Source of the DNA: Pseudomonas rustica
GTDB lineage: Bacteria > Pseudomonadota > Gammaproteobacteria > Pseudomonadales > Pseudomonadaceae
Reading direction: 5' to 3'
DNA: 64,000 nucleotides
Assembly (NCBI RefSeq): GCF_018336155.1
Contig: NZ_JAGYHF010000012.1
Span: forward strand, 1 to 64,000
The notes under the pieces were generated by a model. That model had not been told where the DNA came from. It saw only the letters and a list, made by a program, of their open reading frames with translations, and searched no databases. Within the stretch, counting starts at the first letter, position 1, and every line of letters begins with the position of its first letter. Made by a program: the position numbers and the translations under genes. This document shows, in pieces, positions 1-8,755 of the stretch.

Positions 1-33
1 AGGACGCCATCGCCAGCAGGCTAGCTCCCACAG
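1..33. repeat. Partial REP-like repeat at window edge
   Basis: The first bases contain a half-arm of the type GCTAGCTCCCACAG, which resembles the right arm of the REP-type hairpins found elsewhere in the window. The left arm would lie outside the window. Confidence 0.4.
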
Positions 34-47
34 AGAATTACAGTCAT

Positions 48-818
48 TCACTGAGAAGTGGCCTGTCGGTACTGGCGAGGGGTAAAGCCTGTAGAGGCCT
101 TGAACTGGCGAGTGAACGCACTGTGATCGGTGTACCCGCATTGCAGCGCAACGTCAGTGATCGGCAAATCGCTATGCAACAAGCGATGCGCATGCTCCAG
201 CCGCACCTTCTGGATCATCTGCCGAGGCGTCAAATGGAACACGCGCTTACAGTAACGCTCCAGTTGCGCAACGGAAATACCAGCAATCCGGGTCAATTCC
301 ACCAAAGTCACCCGACGATTGAAATTCGCCCGAATGTGCTCATCGACAGCCGCCAATCGCTCAAACGCCGGATGCGTTTCACTGGCCGATTGCAGATCCA
401 CCGAAATCCCCGCCAGCCCAATAATCACCCCGTCACGGTTATACAGCGGCTGTTTGTGCGTCAGGCACCAGCCCGGTTCGCGACTGCCGTACAGGTGTAG
501 CTCAAGCTGATCCTCCAGCACAAAGCCCTCCTCCAGCACTTTGCGATCCTGCTCGGTATAGCCCGGGCCTAGTTGCGCCGGGAACACCTGCGCACTGGTT
601 TTACCGAGCAACGGACGCAAATCCTTCAAGCCACAACGTTGCACCAAGGTGCGGTTGGCGAGCACGTAACGCGCCTGCGTGTCCTTGATGAAAATCGCCG
701 CATTGGGGATCACGTCGAGCATCGGCAACAGCAGCGCCGCACCGGCCAGTAACTCCTCCAGGGTCTGCGGACGATGGCCGCCGATGCCTTGGGACAGGAT
801 CGAAAACGCTTGCTGCAT
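48..818 (-). CDS. PAS-AraC family transcriptional regulator of the hydroxyproline cluster
   Basis: The protein has 256 residues. Residues about 30-145 form a PAS-like sensory domain (note DVIPNAAIFIKD and the GREP-like turn). Residues about 155-253 carry two helix-turn-helix units of the AraC/XylS family (LVELTRIAGISVAQLERY, then ITDVALQCGYTDHSAFTRQFK, ending GFTPRQYR). The start is preceded by AGAGGAA at good spacing. It is divergent from the permease and the 4-hydroxyproline genes, so it is probably their ligand-responsive activator. That role is inferred from position only. A PAS sensor rather than a cupin is typical of a subset of AraC proteins. Confidence 0.85.
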   Translation of the reverse strand: MQQAFSILSQGIGGHRPQTLEELLAGAALLLPMLDVIPNAAIFIKDTQARYVLANRTLVQRCGLKDLRPLLGKTSAQVFPAQLGPGYTEQDRKVLEEGFVLEDQLELHLYGSREPGWCLTHKQPLYNRDGVIIGLAGISVDLQSASETHPAFERLAAVDEHIRANFNRRVTLVELTRIAGISVAQLERYCKRVFHLTPRQMIQKVRLEHAHRLLHSDLPITDVALQCGYTDHSAFTRQFKASTGFTPRQYRQATSQ

Positions 819-1049
819 TACGGATTCCTCTTCAAACGCGGATCGGCCAAGTGCCCGCCCTGCGGCGTTCGCGTGCAGATTGCAGGATCAATGCAGGCCT
901 GTCGAGGGCCGCGATTAATCTGCGCCATTGTGCTGATTTCGTCATCCAACCCGCCGCAAAACATCAATCGCCATGCCGTCGATGAGTTCAAAGTCTGGCC
1001 GTCCCAGTGACACAACTGCCTATCCAATAACTCACAAGAAGGCGATGCC
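819..1049. promoter_or_regulatory. Divergent promoter region, AraC regulator / permease
   Basis: This 231-base gap separates the minus-strand AraC gene from the plus-strand permease. It must hold both promoters and probably the AraC-type operators. No -35/-10 pair or repeat is clear enough to name. The ORFs that cross it are not convincing genes. Confidence 0.5.
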
Positions 1050-2675
1050 ATGTCAGGCCAAGGCAAGTTCAAAAAACAGCTTTCACTGATCGACCTCACA
1101 TTTATCGGGCTCGGAGCGATCTTCGGTTCCGGCTGGTTGTTCGCGGCCAGTCACGTGTCGGCGATTGCCGGGCCGGCGGGGATTTTCTCCTGGTTGCTGG
1201 GCGGTTTTGCCGTGTTGTTGCTGGGCATCGTTTACTGCGAACTGGGCGCGGCCTTACCGCGTGCCGGCGGCGTGGTGCGTTACCCGGTTTACTCCCACGG
1301 GCCGCTGCTCGGCTACCTGATGGGCTTCATCACCCTGATCGCGTTTTCCAGTCTGGTAGCGATCGAAGTGGTTGCCTCGCGCCAATACGCGGCGGCATGG
1401 TTTCCCGAGCTGACCCAGACGGGCAGCGGCAACCCGACGATCCTCGGCTGGATGGTGCAGTTCGGCCTGCTCTGCGTGTTTTTCCTGCTCAACTACCGCA
1501 GCGTGAAGACCTTCGCCAAGGCCAATAATCTGGTCAGCGTGTTCAAGTTCATCGTGCCGCTGCTGGTGATCGGCGTGCTCTTCACCTTCTTCAAACCGGC
1601 CAACTTCCAGGTGCAAGGTTTTGCGCCGTTCGGCTTGTCCGGTATCGAAATGGCAGTGTCGGCGGGCGGCGTGATTTTCGCCTATCTGGGGCTGACGCCG
1701 ATCATCTCGGTGGCCAGTGAAGTGAAGAATCCGCAGCGCACCATTCCTATTGCGTTGATTCTCTCGGTGTTGCTGTCGACGCTGATTTATGTGCTGCTGC
1801 AAATGGCCTTTCTCGGCAGCATCCCGACAGAAATGCTCGCCAATGGCTGGGCCGGTATCAGCAAGGAATTTTCCCTGCCGTATCGCGACATCGCTCTGGC
1901 GCTTGGCGTGGGTTGGCTGGCCTATCTGGTGGTCGCCGACGCGGTGATCTCGCCAAGCGGTTGCGGCAACATCTACATGAACGCCACGCCGCGCGTGATC
2001 TACGGTTGGGCGCAGACCGGCACCTTCTTCAAAGTCTTCACCCACATCGACGAGAAGTCTGGCATTCCGCGCCCAGCGCTGTGGCTGACCTTTGCCCTGT
2101 CGGTGTTCTGGACGCTGCCATTTCCGTCGTGGGAAGCGCTGATCAACGTGGTCTCCGCCGCGCTGGTGCTGAGCTACGCCGTGGCGCCCGTGACGGTGGC
2201 AGCGTTGCGCCGTAATGCGCCAAACATGCCGCGTCCGTTCCGGGTCAAGTGCATGGGCGTGCTCGGGCCGGTGTCGTTCATCATCGCCGCGCTGATCGTC
2301 TACTGGTCGGGCTGGAACACCGTGTCGTGGCTGCTTGGCCTGCAAATTCTGATGTTCGTTGTGTACCTGCTGTGCGGCCGTTTCGTGCCGACCGCGCACC
2401 TAAGTCTTGCCAGCCAGGTGCGCTCTTCGGCGTGGTTGATCGCCTTCTACGCAGTAACCATCGTCCTGTCGAAACTCGGCACCTTCGGTGGCCTCGGCAT
2501 CCTCGCTCATCCGTTCGACACCATTGTCGTCGCCGTTTGCGCCACCGGTATTTATTACTGGGGCGCCGCGACGGGCGTACCGGCGCACCTGCTGCGTCTG
2601 GAAGAAGACGATGAAGAAAGCGAAGTCGCCGCCCCTGCCTCGACCGTGACCGCGCACCCTGCCGGCGCCTACTGA
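1050..2675 (+). CDS. APC-superfamily amino acid permease, probable hydroxyproline importer
   Basis: A 541-residue inner-membrane transporter with about 12 hydrophobic segments. It opens with the APC-family signature LSLIDLTFIGLGAIFGSGWL near residues 11-30, and the conserved SEVKNPQRTIP loop lies near residue 225. The charged C-terminal tail (LEEDDEESEV) is cytoplasmic. An AGAAGG ribosome site precedes the ATG. It sits directly upstream of the 4-hydroxyproline epimerase (22-base gap), so uptake of hydroxyproline or a related imino acid is the likely role. The family alone does not fix the substrate. Confidence 0.82.
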   Translation: MSGQGKFKKQLSLIDLTFIGLGAIFGSGWLFAASHVSAIAGPAGIFSWLLGGFAVLLLGIVYCELGAALPRAGGVVRYPVYSHGPLLGYLMGFITLIAFSSLVAIEVVASRQYAAAWFPELTQTGSGNPTILGWMVQFGLLCVFFLLNYRSVKTFAKANNLVSVFKFIVPLLVIGVLFTFFKPANFQVQGFAPFGLSGIEMAVSAGGVIFAYLGLTPIISVASEVKNPQRTIPIALILSVLLSTLIYVLLQMAFLGSIPTEMLANGWAGISKEFSLPYRDIALALGVGWLAYLVVADAVISPSGCGNIYMNATPRVIYGWAQTGTFFKVFTHIDEKSGIPRPALWLTFALSVFWTLPFPSWEALINVVSAALVLSYAVAPVTVAALRRNAPNMPRPFRVKCMGVLGPVSFIIAALIVYWSGWNTVSWLLGLQILMFVVYLLCGRFVPTAHLSLASQVRSSAWLIAFYAVTIVLSKLGTFGGLGILAHPFDTIVVAVCATGIYYWGAATGVPAHLLRLEEDDEESEVAAPASTVTAHPAGAY

Positions 2676-2697
2676 AATCATCCAACGGGATCTATTC

Positions 2698-3624
2698 ATG
2701 AAAGAAGTACACGTCATTGATTCCCACACCGGCGGTGAACCCACGCGTCTGGTGATGAGCGGTTTCCCCGATCTGGCCGGCACCACGATGGTGGAAAAGC
2801 GCGATGCCCTGCGCAATCAGCACGATGCCTGGCGCCGTGCCTGCCTGCTGGAACCGCGCGGTAACGATGTGCTGGTCGGCGCGCTGTATTGCCAACCGGT
2901 GTCGCCGGACGCCACATGCGGAGTGATTTTTTTCAACAACGCCGGTTACCTCGGCATGTGCGGCCACGGCACCATCGGCCTGATCAACTCGTTGCAGTAC
3001 CTGGGAAGAATCCAGCCCGGCGTGCACAAGATCGACACACCGGTCGGCCCGGTCAGCGCCACGTTGCATGACGACGGCTCGGTCACGCTGGGCAACGTCC
3101 CTGCTTACCGTCATCGCAAACAAGTGCCGGTGGACGTGCCGGGGTTCGGCCGCGTCTTCGGCGACATCGCCTATGGCGGCAACTGGTTCTTTCTCGTTTC
3201 CGAACACGGCCAGACGCTGACGATGGACAACGTCGAACACCTCACCGCCTACACCTGGGCGATGCTCAAGGCCCTCGAAGACCAAGGTATTTACGGCGAA
3301 GACGGTGCGGTGATCGACCACATCGAACTGTTCGCCGATGACGCCAACGCCGACAGCCGCAACTTCGTCATGTGCCCCGGCAAAGCCTACGACCGCTCCC
3401 CGTGCGGCACCGGAACCAGCGCCAAACTCGCCTGCCTCGCCGCCGACGACAAGCTGCAACCCGGCGCGATCTGGGTGCAGGCGAGCATCACCGGCAGCCA
3501 ATTCGAAGGCCGCTTCGAATGGGAGGGCGAGCGCATTCGCCCGTACATCACCGGACGCGCTTACATGACCGCCGACAGCACCTTGCTGATCGACGAAACA
3601 GACCCGTTCGCGTGGGGCATTTAA
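2698..3624 (+). CDS. lhpA: 4-hydroxyproline 2-epimerase
   Basis: A 308-residue member of the proline racemase family. The catalytic cysteine pair is visible: Cys88 in MCGHGTIG and Cys236 in SPCGTGTSA. Two cysteines at these positions mark active epimerases, as opposed to the Ser/Thr dehydratase variants. It converts trans-4-hydroxy-L-proline to cis-4-hydroxy-D-proline, the first step of bacterial hydroxyproline breakdown. The following genes encode the matching downstream deaminase and dehydrogenases, which supports hydroxyproline over proline as substrate. Confidence 0.92.
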   Translation: MKEVHVIDSHTGGEPTRLVMSGFPDLAGTTMVEKRDALRNQHDAWRRACLLEPRGNDVLVGALYCQPVSPDATCGVIFFNNAGYLGMCGHGTIGLINSLQYLGRIQPGVHKIDTPVGPVSATLHDDGSVTLGNVPAYRHRKQVPVDVPGFGRVFGDIAYGGNWFFLVSEHGQTLTMDNVEHLTAYTWAMLKALEDQGIYGEDGAVIDHIELFADDANADSRNFVMCPGKAYDRSPCGTGTSAKLACLAADDKLQPGAIWVQASITGSQFEGRFEWEGERIRPYITGRAYMTADSTLLIDETDPFAWGI

Positions 3625-3679
3625 ACCGCCACGCAGACTTTTCACCTCAATTTGAACGATGTGCCAAGGAGTTAAAACA

Positions 3680-4627
3680 ATGAGCGATAACATCTTCACC
3701 GGTTGCATGCCGGCCCTGATGACCCCGTGCACCGCCCAGCGCCAACCGGACTTCGACGCGCTGGTGGCCAAGGGTCGCGAACTGATCGATATCGGCATGA
3801 GCGCCGTGGTGTATTGCGGCTCGATGGGTGACTGGCCGCTGCTCACCGAGGCCGAGCGGCAGGAAGGCGTGGCGCGTCTGGTGGCGGCGGGTATTCCAAC
3901 GATTGTCGGCACCGGCGCGGTGAATTCCCGTGAAGCAGTCGCCCACGCGGCGCATGCGGCAAAAGTCGGCGCGCAAGGTTTAATGGTGATTCCCCGCGTA
4001 CTGTCCCGTGGCGCTTCGGCGACTGCGCAAAAGGCCCACTTCGCAGCCATTCTGCAAGCGGCGCCGAACCTGCCGGCGGTGATCTACAACAGCCCTTACT
4101 ACGGCTTCGCCACCCGCGCCGACCTGTTCTTCGAACTGCGCCGCGAGTTCCCGAACCTGATCGGCTTCAAGGAATTTGGCGGCGGCGCCGACCTGCGCTA
4201 CGCCGCTGAAAACATCACCTCCAAAGATGAAAACGTGACCCTGATGGTCGGCGTCGACACGCAATTGGTGCACGGTTTCGTCAACTGCAACGCCACCGGC
4301 GCGATCACCGGAATCGGCAACGCCCTGCCCCGCGAGGTGCTGCAATTGGTCGCGCTGAGCAAGAAGGCGGCCCAAGGTGATGCGAAGGCGCGGCGTCAGG
4401 CGCGGGAGCTGGAATCGGCATTGGCGGTGCTGTCGTCGTTCGATGAAGGCTGCGATCTGGTGCTGTATTACAAGCATCTGATGGTGCTCAACGGCGACAA
4501 GGAATACACCCTGCACTTCAACGAAACCGATGCGTTGAGCGACTCGCAGCGGCGTTATGCCGAGAAGCAGTACGCGCTGTTCCGTCACTGGTACGAGAAC
4601 TGGTCGGCGGAACAGAACTTCGCCTGA
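3680..4627 (+). CDS. lhpC: Pyrroline-4-hydroxy-2-carboxylate deaminase (DapA/NAL family)
   Basis: The protein has 315 residues in the dihydrodipicolinate synthase / N-acetylneuraminate lyase TIM-barrel family. The Schiff-base lysine lies in LIGFKEFGGG and the conserved tyrosine in VIYNSPYYG. In this context it should deaminate and dehydrate pyrroline-4-hydroxy-2-carboxylate to 2-oxoglutarate semialdehyde. The start at 3680 is chosen because AAGGAG (3666-3671) sits eight bases upstream; an in-frame ATG at 3659 has no ribosome site. A terminator-like hairpin follows the gene. Confidence 0.88.
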   Translation: MSDNIFTGCMPALMTPCTAQRQPDFDALVAKGRELIDIGMSAVVYCGSMGDWPLLTEAERQEGVARLVAAGIPTIVGTGAVNSREAVAHAAHAAKVGAQGLMVIPRVLSRGASATAQKAHFAAILQAAPNLPAVIYNSPYYGFATRADLFFELRREFPNLIGFKEFGGGADLRYAAENITSKDENVTLMVGVDTQLVHGFVNCNATGAITGIGNALPREVLQLVALSKKAAQGDAKARRQARELESALAVLSSFDEGCDLVLYYKHLMVLNGDKEYTLHFNETDALSDSQRRYAEKQYALFRHWYENWSAEQNFA

Positions 4628-4638
4628 TCCTTGCTTTC

Positions 4639-4681
4639 GCCTGCCGTGAAGTTTTTAGCTCACGGCAGGCATCACTTTTTT
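4639..4681 (+). terminator. Intra-operon rho-independent terminator
   Basis: A perfect 11-bp inverted repeat (GCCTGCCGTGA at 4639-4649, TCACGGCAGGC at 4660-4670) is followed closely by a T run. It lies in the 68-base gap between the deaminase and the aldehyde dehydrogenase, although both act in the same pathway. It may lower expression of the downstream pair. Confidence 0.75.
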
Positions 4682-4695
4682 ATCGGGAAAACACC

Positions 4696-6288
4696 ATGAC
4701 GCTGACGGGCCACATGCTGATCGGGCAGCACATTGTCGCGGGCAACCGCGAAGCCATTCGGGGCATCAACCCGGCCACGAACGCCACGCTGGAACCGGCG
4801 TATGCCGGCGGTTCGGCGGAACATGTCGAGCAGGCTTGCGCGCTGGCCTGGGCGGCGTTCGACGCTTATCGCGAGACACCCCTGAATGTCCGCGCTGAAT
4901 TTCTGGAAAGCATCGCCGAAGAAATCGAAGCCCTCGGCGATGAATTGATCGAGCGCGCCATGGCTGAAACAGGCCTGCCGCGCCCTCGCCTGCTGGGTGA
5001 ACGCGGGCGCACTTGCCAACAATTGCGAATGTTCGCGCGCACCGTGCGCGCGGGCGAATGGCTGGATGTGCGCGTCGATAACGCGCAGCCGAATCGTCAA
5101 CCGATGCCGCGCTCGGATCTGCGTCAACGGCAGATTGCGCTGGGGCCGGTGGCGGTGTTCGGCGCGAGTAATTTTCCCTTGGCGTTTTCGGTCGCGGGTG
5201 GTGACACCGCTTCGGCGCTGGCGGCCGGTTGCCCGGTGATCGTCAAGGCGCACAGCGCGCACCCCGGCACCAGCGAACTGGTTGGCCGCGCGGTGGCACA
5301 GGCGGTGAAAACCTGTGGTTTGCCGGACGGCGTGTTTTCGCTGTTGTGCGGGTCCGGGCGCGAAGTGGGCATTGCGTTGGTCCGCGATCCACGCATCAAA
5401 GCTGTGGGTTTTACCGGTTCGCGCAGCGGTGGTCTGGCGCTGATTCAAGCGGCACAGGCGCGGCCCGAGCCGATTCCGGTGTATGCGGAAATGAGTTCGA
5501 TCAACCCGGTGCTGCTGTTTCCGGCGGCATTACAGAAGCGCACTCAGGCATTGGCCGATGGGTTTGTGGCTTCGCTGACATTGGGCGCCGGACAGTTTTG
5601 TACCAACCCGGGATTGGTGATTGCGCTGAAAAGTACAGCGCTAGACAGTTTTATCGCCGCTACGGCCGAACGGATTAAAAACAGTCCGGCGCAGACGATG
5701 CTCACCCCGGCGATCTTCAACGCCTATGAATCGGCGGTGAATGCGCTGGCCGACAACACTCGGGCAAATGTCGCCGCCGTCGGCCAGATCGGCAGCGGCC
5801 CGAATCAGGGTCAGGCGCAGGTGTTTGTCAGCGACGCCGCTGACTTCCTCGCTGATCACAATCTGCAGGGAGAAGCCTTTGGCGCCGCATCGTTGATCGT
5901 GCAATGCGCCAGCGTGGATGAAATGCGCCAAGTCACCGAGCGTCTGGAAGGTCAGTTGACCGCGACGCTGCACCTGGATGATGAAGACCTTGATCACGCC
6001 CGCGCGCTGCTGCCGACACTGGAGCGCAAGGCCGGACGCTTGCTGGTGAATGGCTGGCCGACCGGCGTCGAAGTCTGCGATGCAATGGTGCACGGCGGGC
6101 CTTTCCCGGCGACGTCAGACTCGCGCACAACGTCGGTGGGCACGGCGGCGATCCTGCGTTTTCTGCGCCCGGTCTGTTATCAGGATTTCCCCGACAGCTT
6201 GTTGCCGACAGCACTGAAACACGCAAATCCGTTGCACCTGAGTCGCCTGCTCGATGGGCACAGGGAAGCACTGACCAATGACGAATAA
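4696..6288 (+). CDS. 2-oxoglutarate semialdehyde dehydrogenase (ALDH family)
   Basis: A 530-residue NAD(P)-dependent aldehyde dehydrogenase. It is longer than the usual 480-500 residues and of the ketoglutarate-semialdehyde dehydrogenase type. The nucleotide-binding FGASNFPLAFSVAGGDTASA motif and the catalytic cysteine in TLGAGQFCTNPG are visible. It should convert 2-oxoglutarate semialdehyde to 2-oxoglutarate, the last step of hydroxyproline breakdown. It overlaps the next gene by 11 bases, so the two are translationally linked. The substrate is inferred from the cluster and subfamily. Confidence 0.87.
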   Translation: MTLTGHMLIGQHIVAGNREAIRGINPATNATLEPAYAGGSAEHVEQACALAWAAFDAYRETPLNVRAEFLESIAEEIEALGDELIERAMAETGLPRPRLLGERGRTCQQLRMFARTVRAGEWLDVRVDNAQPNRQPMPRSDLRQRQIALGPVAVFGASNFPLAFSVAGGDTASALAAGCPVIVKAHSAHPGTSELVGRAVAQAVKTCGLPDGVFSLLCGSGREVGIALVRDPRIKAVGFTGSRSGGLALIQAAQARPEPIPVYAEMSSINPVLLFPAALQKRTQALADGFVASLTLGAGQFCTNPGLVIALKSTALDSFIAATAERIKNSPAQTMLTPAIFNAYESAVNALADNTRANVAAVGQIGSGPNQGQAQVFVSDAADFLADHNLQGEAFGAASLIVQCASVDEMRQVTERLEGQLTATLHLDDEDLDHARALLPTLERKAGRLLVNGWPTGVEVCDAMVHGGPFPATSDSRTTSVGTAAILRFLRPVCYQDFPDSLLPTALKHANPLHLSRLLDGHREALTNDE

Positions 6289-7522
6289 CGTCTCCCACGA
6301 CATCGCTGTGGTCGGCGCCGGCATCATCGGCGTCGCCTGCGCCTTGCGCTTTGCGCGTCAGGGTTTGCGCGTGGTCGTCATCGATCAACAGCTACCGGGC
6401 CACGGCGCTTCTTTCGGCAACGCCGGTCATCTGGCGACCGAACAGGTGTTCCCGATTGCCGATGTGTCGATCCTCAAACGCCTGCCGGCCATGCTGCTCG
6501 ACCCGATGGGGCCGTTGCGGCTGGACTGGAAATACCTGCCCCGCGCCTTGCCGTGGTTCACGCGGCTGCTCTTGAACCTGCGGGCGGAACCGTTTCAGAA
6601 AACCGTGGCCGGATTACGCGCGCTGAATGAAAGCAGTCTGGATGCCTGGCAGCGCTTGCTCGTCGACATCCAGCGGCCGGACTTGCTCAAAGTCGATGGC
6701 TCGTTGCTGGTGTTCGAACGCCCGGAATCACGTCAGGCCATCGGCGCGTTGCAAGCTCGATTGCGACAGCAGGAAGTGCCTGTCGATTATTGGCAGGCCA
6801 AGGCAATTCAGGACACGGCGCCGCAACTCAGCGAGCAGATTCAGGGCGGTTTGTTCTTTCCGCGCACCGGGCATTTCATTGACCCGTACCGGGTGGTGTG
6901 CGAATTGGTTGAAGCGGCAAAAGCCTGCGGCGTGAGCTTTCTGCAACAGCAGGTGCAGGGCGGCCATGTTCAGGAAAACGGTGTTTCGCTGATTACCGGT
7001 AATGGTGGCTTGAACGCAAGCCGCGTGCTGATTGCCTGCGGCGCGCACTCGGCGAAACTGACCGCTGCGCTGACCGGCAAGAAAGTCCCGCTGGACACCG
7101 AGCGCGGTTATCACTTGATGCTGCCGCAGGAACAGGGTCGACTGCCCTTCCCGGTCACCTCGCTGGAACGCAAGTTCATCATGACGCCGATGACCGAAGG
7201 GTTGCGGCTGGCGGGTACGGTTGAGTTCGCCGGGCTGGAGAAACCACCGAGCATGGAACGCGCGTGGCAGTTGCATCGGTTGAGTCAGGGCTTGTTTCGC
7301 ACGGATCTGAGTGCTGAAGCGGCGACACCGTGGATGGGCTTTCGGCCGTCATTGCCGGATTCGCTGCCGGTGATTGATCAGGTTTGCGGGGGCAAGGTGT
7401 TGCTGGCGTTTGGTCATCAGCATTTGGGGCTGACGCAGGCGGCGGTGACGGCGGAGATGGTTGTCGGGATGGCGTTGCGTGAGATGCCGAGAAACGAGCC
7501 ATACAGGCTTGACCGTTTCTAA
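6278..7522 (+). CDS. FAD-dependent D-amino acid (cis-4-hydroxy-D-proline) dehydrogenase
   Basis: The protein has 414 residues and belongs to the DAO/DadA flavoprotein family. The FAD-binding dinucleotide fold is at residues 8-35 (IAVVGAGIIGVACALRFARQ), and the C-terminal LAFGHQHLGLTQA segment closes the FAD site. As the last gene of the hydroxyproline set it should oxidise cis-4-hydroxy-D-proline made by the epimerase, passing electrons to the respiratory chain. A single-subunit dehydrogenase here contrasts with the multi-subunit LhpBEF enzyme described in P. aeruginosa. Confidence 0.85.
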   Translation: MTNNVSHDIAVVGAGIIGVACALRFARQGLRVVVIDQQLPGHGASFGNAGHLATEQVFPIADVSILKRLPAMLLDPMGPLRLDWKYLPRALPWFTRLLLNLRAEPFQKTVAGLRALNESSLDAWQRLLVDIQRPDLLKVDGSLLVFERPESRQAIGALQARLRQQEVPVDYWQAKAIQDTAPQLSEQIQGGLFFPRTGHFIDPYRVVCELVEAAKACGVSFLQQQVQGGHVQENGVSLITGNGGLNASRVLIACGAHSAKLTAALTGKKVPLDTERGYHLMLPQEQGRLPFPVTSLERKFIMTPMTEGLRLAGTVEFAGLEKPPSMERAWQLHRLSQGLFRTDLSAEAATPWMGFRPSLPDSLPVIDQVCGGKVLLAFGHQHLGLTQAAVTAEMVVGMALREMPRNEPYRLDRF

Positions 7523-7531
7523 AAACCGCCC

Positions 7532-7611
7532 TGTAGGAGCTGCGGCACGCTGCGATCTTTTGATCCTGATTTTTTAAGATCAAAAGATCGCAGCGTGCCG
7601 CAGCTCCTACA
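7532..7611. repeat. REP-type hairpin, family A
   Basis: A 33-bp perfect inverted repeat starts TGTAGGAGCTGCGGCACGCT and has a 14-base loop. It lies between two convergent genes and can act as a bidirectional terminator. The same family recurs at 37982, 57157, 59656, 59872 and 60089. Confidence 0.85.
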
Positions 7612-7634
7612 CGGTTATGTGCACGGCTTTGTAT

Positions 7635-8564
7635 TCAGGCGTCGTAGAAAGGGGCGACCGATACCCGGCTACCGACAAAGAAACTGTCCGCCACCAACCG
7701 CAACGGCTGCAAATCCAGATCACTGCCCTTCTCGGCAATCAACTGCTGAAAATGCCGATACACCGCCGCGTACTCGCCCTCTTCCGATACGGCCTGACGC
7801 ACGCCATCAATACTCAACAGCGCCCCACCGTTATCCAGTCGCAGCACGCCTTCCTTGCAACGAACCTCAATACTCCACAACTCATCGTGTCCGTGATCAA
7901 AATCAAACTCCGCCCGCACATCGAGCTGCTGCGCATTCGACATTTTGATCGAAGCGGCAATCGGTGATTGGCAGTTTTCCGGCACGCGCAGTCCTGCGGA
8001 TTCGACAAACAGCGGCAGCGCCAAAAGGTGAGTGACGATCGACAAGGCATTGATGCCCGGGTCGAATACGCCGAGGCCGCCGGGTTGCCAGATCCACGTC
8101 TGGCCGGGGTGCCACTTGCGCACATCTTCTTTCCAGTCGATCTGCACGCTTTGCAAAGTGCGCGTGGCAAGCCAGTCACGGGCGATTTCGATGCCCGGCG
8201 CATAGCGTGAATGCCAGGCAAACAAGGCACTGACGCCCTGCTCTTTTGCCTGATCGACCAAGGCCATGGCCTCGCCCAACGTTGCGCAAGGCGGCTTTTC
8301 CACCAGCACATGTTTGCCCGCCGCCAGCGCTTGCTGCACCAGGGCGAAGCGACCTTGCGGCGGGGTGCAAAAGGCAATCGCATCCACCGGCGGACCATTT
8401 TCGAGCAACTCGCTCAGCGACTGAAAATTCTCTACGCCGGCGCAAGGTTTGCCTTGCGTGGCGACGGACACCAACTGGAATGCGCGGTTGGCGTTGATCG
8501 CCGGGACGTGTTGATCCTGAGCAATCTTGCCGTAGCCCACCAGACCGAGACGGATTGGTTGCAT
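7635..8564 (-). CDS. gal: D-galactose 1-dehydrogenase
   Basis: A 309-residue Gfo/Idh/MocA-family oxidoreductase. The Rossmann motif GLVGYGKIAQ is at the N-terminus and the family EKPP motif follows near residue 95. The sequence is recognisably the P. fluorescens Gal protein, with the same start MQPIRLGLVGYGKIAQDQH, WKEDVRKWHPGQ and PGGLGVFDPGINALS. It oxidises D-galactose with NAD(P) to galactonolactone, the entry of the De Ley-Doudoroff route; the other enzymes of that route are not in this window. The ATG at 8564 follows AGGAG; a TTG one codon earlier is less likely. Confidence 0.92.
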   Translation of the reverse strand: MQPIRLGLVGYGKIAQDQHVPAINANRAFQLVSVATQGKPCAGVENFQSLSELLENGPPVDAIAFCTPPQGRFALVQQALAAGKHVLVEKPPCATLGEAMALVDQAKEQGVSALFAWHSRYAPGIEIARDWLATRTLQSVQIDWKEDVRKWHPGQTWIWQPGGLGVFDPGINALSIVTHLLALPLFVESAGLRVPENCQSPIAASIKMSNAQQLDVRAEFDFDHGHDELWSIEVRCKEGVLRLDNGGALLSIDGVRQAVSEEGEYAAVYRHFQQLIAEKGSDLDLQPLRLVADSFFVGSRVSVAPFYDA

Positions 8565-8755
8565 CAATGACTCCTGCTTGAGTTTTTTGTTTTATGCAGC
8601 GAACCGGCAGATTACCCGCAAACGCCGCGAGCGTCTGTCACCGCAAAGTCACAACGGCGCACAGGATCAGGCAAGGATCGCACAGGAATGCACTACTTCC
8701 CGGCCCACCGAAAAGCGAAGAATGTCACCACGACAAACCGATTGAGGATGTTCCC
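8565..8755. promoter_or_regulatory. Divergent promoter region, gal / alcohol dehydrogenase
   Basis: A 191-base gap between divergent genes. It must contain both promoters. No operator-like repeat is clear. Confidence 0.4.

Noticed and set aside
1254..2399. Minus-strand open frame (381 codons) opposite the permease
   Set aside because: His/Arg/Gln-rich translation typical of antisense frames over membrane-protein genes; no ribosome site or domain.
2692..4050. Minus-strand open frame (452 codons) opposite the epimerase and deaminase
   Set aside because: It is caused by codon bias of the coding strand; epimerase and deaminase keep their active sites on the plus strand.
8594..8755. N-terminal extension of the alcohol dehydrogenase
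   Set aside because: The 54 extra residues match no dehydrogenase N-terminus; the ATG at 8756 has GAGGA upstream and begins the usual MLVQAYGAH.
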